64,000 nt of DNA from Bog-756 sp963704615 (lineage in GTDB: Bacteria > Actinomycetota > Acidimicrobiia > Acidimicrobiales > RAAP-2), in contig OY969923.1 in NCBI GenBank assembly GCA_963704615.1, positions 1,674,001 to 1,738,000 on the forward strand. Reading direction: 5' to 3'. Below, piece after piece: positions 63,869 through 64,000 of the stretch (positions are counted from its first letter, which is position 1; every line of letters begins with the position of its first letter). The notes below the pieces were generated by a model. The model was not told the DNA's origin. It did not search any database and was given only the letters and a program-made list of their open reading frames with translations. The translations under genes were made by a program, and so were the position numbers.

Positions 63869-64000
63869 AGCTCAACCTTAGATGGATCCTCGGTCCTTCC
63901 ATTCGGTCGGCCAACTCGTGACCGAAGTGGACCAGACACGTTCTTTTCGTGACCACTCGTCTCGATCTCGGTCGTCACGCCCCGGCCTTGGCCCCAGCCA
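63869..64000. other. Right-edge intergenic DNA
   Basis: No gene is recognised in the last 132 bases; a neighbouring gene could begin beyond the edge. Confidence 0.4.

Noticed and set aside
1..64000. CRISPR arrays, tRNA, rRNA, known riboswitches
   Set aside because: No regularly spaced direct repeats, T-loop sequences or recognisable riboswitch cores were seen in reading the window; subtle structured RNAs could still be missed.

Overview
The window is a high-GC, densely packed bacterial chromosome segment with strong actinobacterial character. That rests on long GC-rich reading frames, frequent GTG starts, candidate leaderless promoters and many actinobacterial families (DUF2505, DUF2007, HxlR and MarR regulators beside DHA2 exporters, DUF1707, a short-LID adenylate kinase, IcmF). 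The large secreted protein at 27725-29758 carries GDAxFFGS and CxxxxxCWAVG repeats. From family knowledge I associate these with Acidimicrobiia, so an uncultured acidimicrobial soil or water bacterium is my best inference, not a proof. No rRNA, tRNA, CRISPR array, intact insertion sequence or phage module was seen.

Layout. 1-13.7 kb: partial Dps-like protein, FAD monooxygenase, Tat-exported DyP peroxidase, an IS110 transposase relic, a channel-like membrane protein, secreted esterase, secreted three-repeat protein, DUF2505 protein, PPK2 polyphosphate kinase, universal stress protein, peroxiredoxin-like protein, 3-methyladenine glycosylase and HIT hydrolase. 13.8-27.7 kb: two DHA2 exporters, each divergent from its own regulator (HxlR, MarR), with an adenylate-kinase paralogue, phosphatase, oxidoreductases, PhyH dioxygenase, a glycine-rich secreted protein and an F420-type oxidoreductase between and beside them. 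27.7-32.4 kb: the repeat-rich surface protein followed by a three-gene partner-switching signalling set (ATPase/kinase, membrane SpoIIE phosphatase, STAS antagonist). 32.7-43.3 kb: aldolase, a relic-rich stretch (SDR, HPP and cydA fragments), transketolase, Hsp20 with a 57-residue companion, DUF3237-SDR operon, ATP-dependent DNA ligase, and a thioredoxin-reductase-like/LUD pair. 43.3-48.3 kb: DUF2007, MsrA-MsrB, FtsH, alpha/beta hydrolase, and a 5'-truncated carboxymuconolactone decarboxylase relic. 48.5-57.8 kb: large secreted protein with a neocarzinostatin-like domain, MMPL transporter, methyltransferase, a DUF1707-cyclase fusion, secreted protein, crotonase and MarR. 57.9-64 kb: metal/cobalamin-receptor-like protein, a full-length but sevenfold frameshifted icmF, GH1 glycosidase and a SnoaL-like protein.

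Theme. Much of the gene content concerns oxidative, envelope and energy stress: Dps, DyP, peroxiredoxin, Msr, Hsp20, FtsH, USP, PPK2, the partner switch and two drug-type exporters. Gaps between intact genes hold a surprising number of decayed fragments, plus a dispersed element present twice, 35 kb apart. The most notable items are the frameshifted icmF, the mirror-image leaderless promoter pair at 15.34-15.38 kb, the head-to-head HPP/cydA relics, and the dispersed repeat. I did not find a clearly novel multi-gene defence or biosynthetic system.
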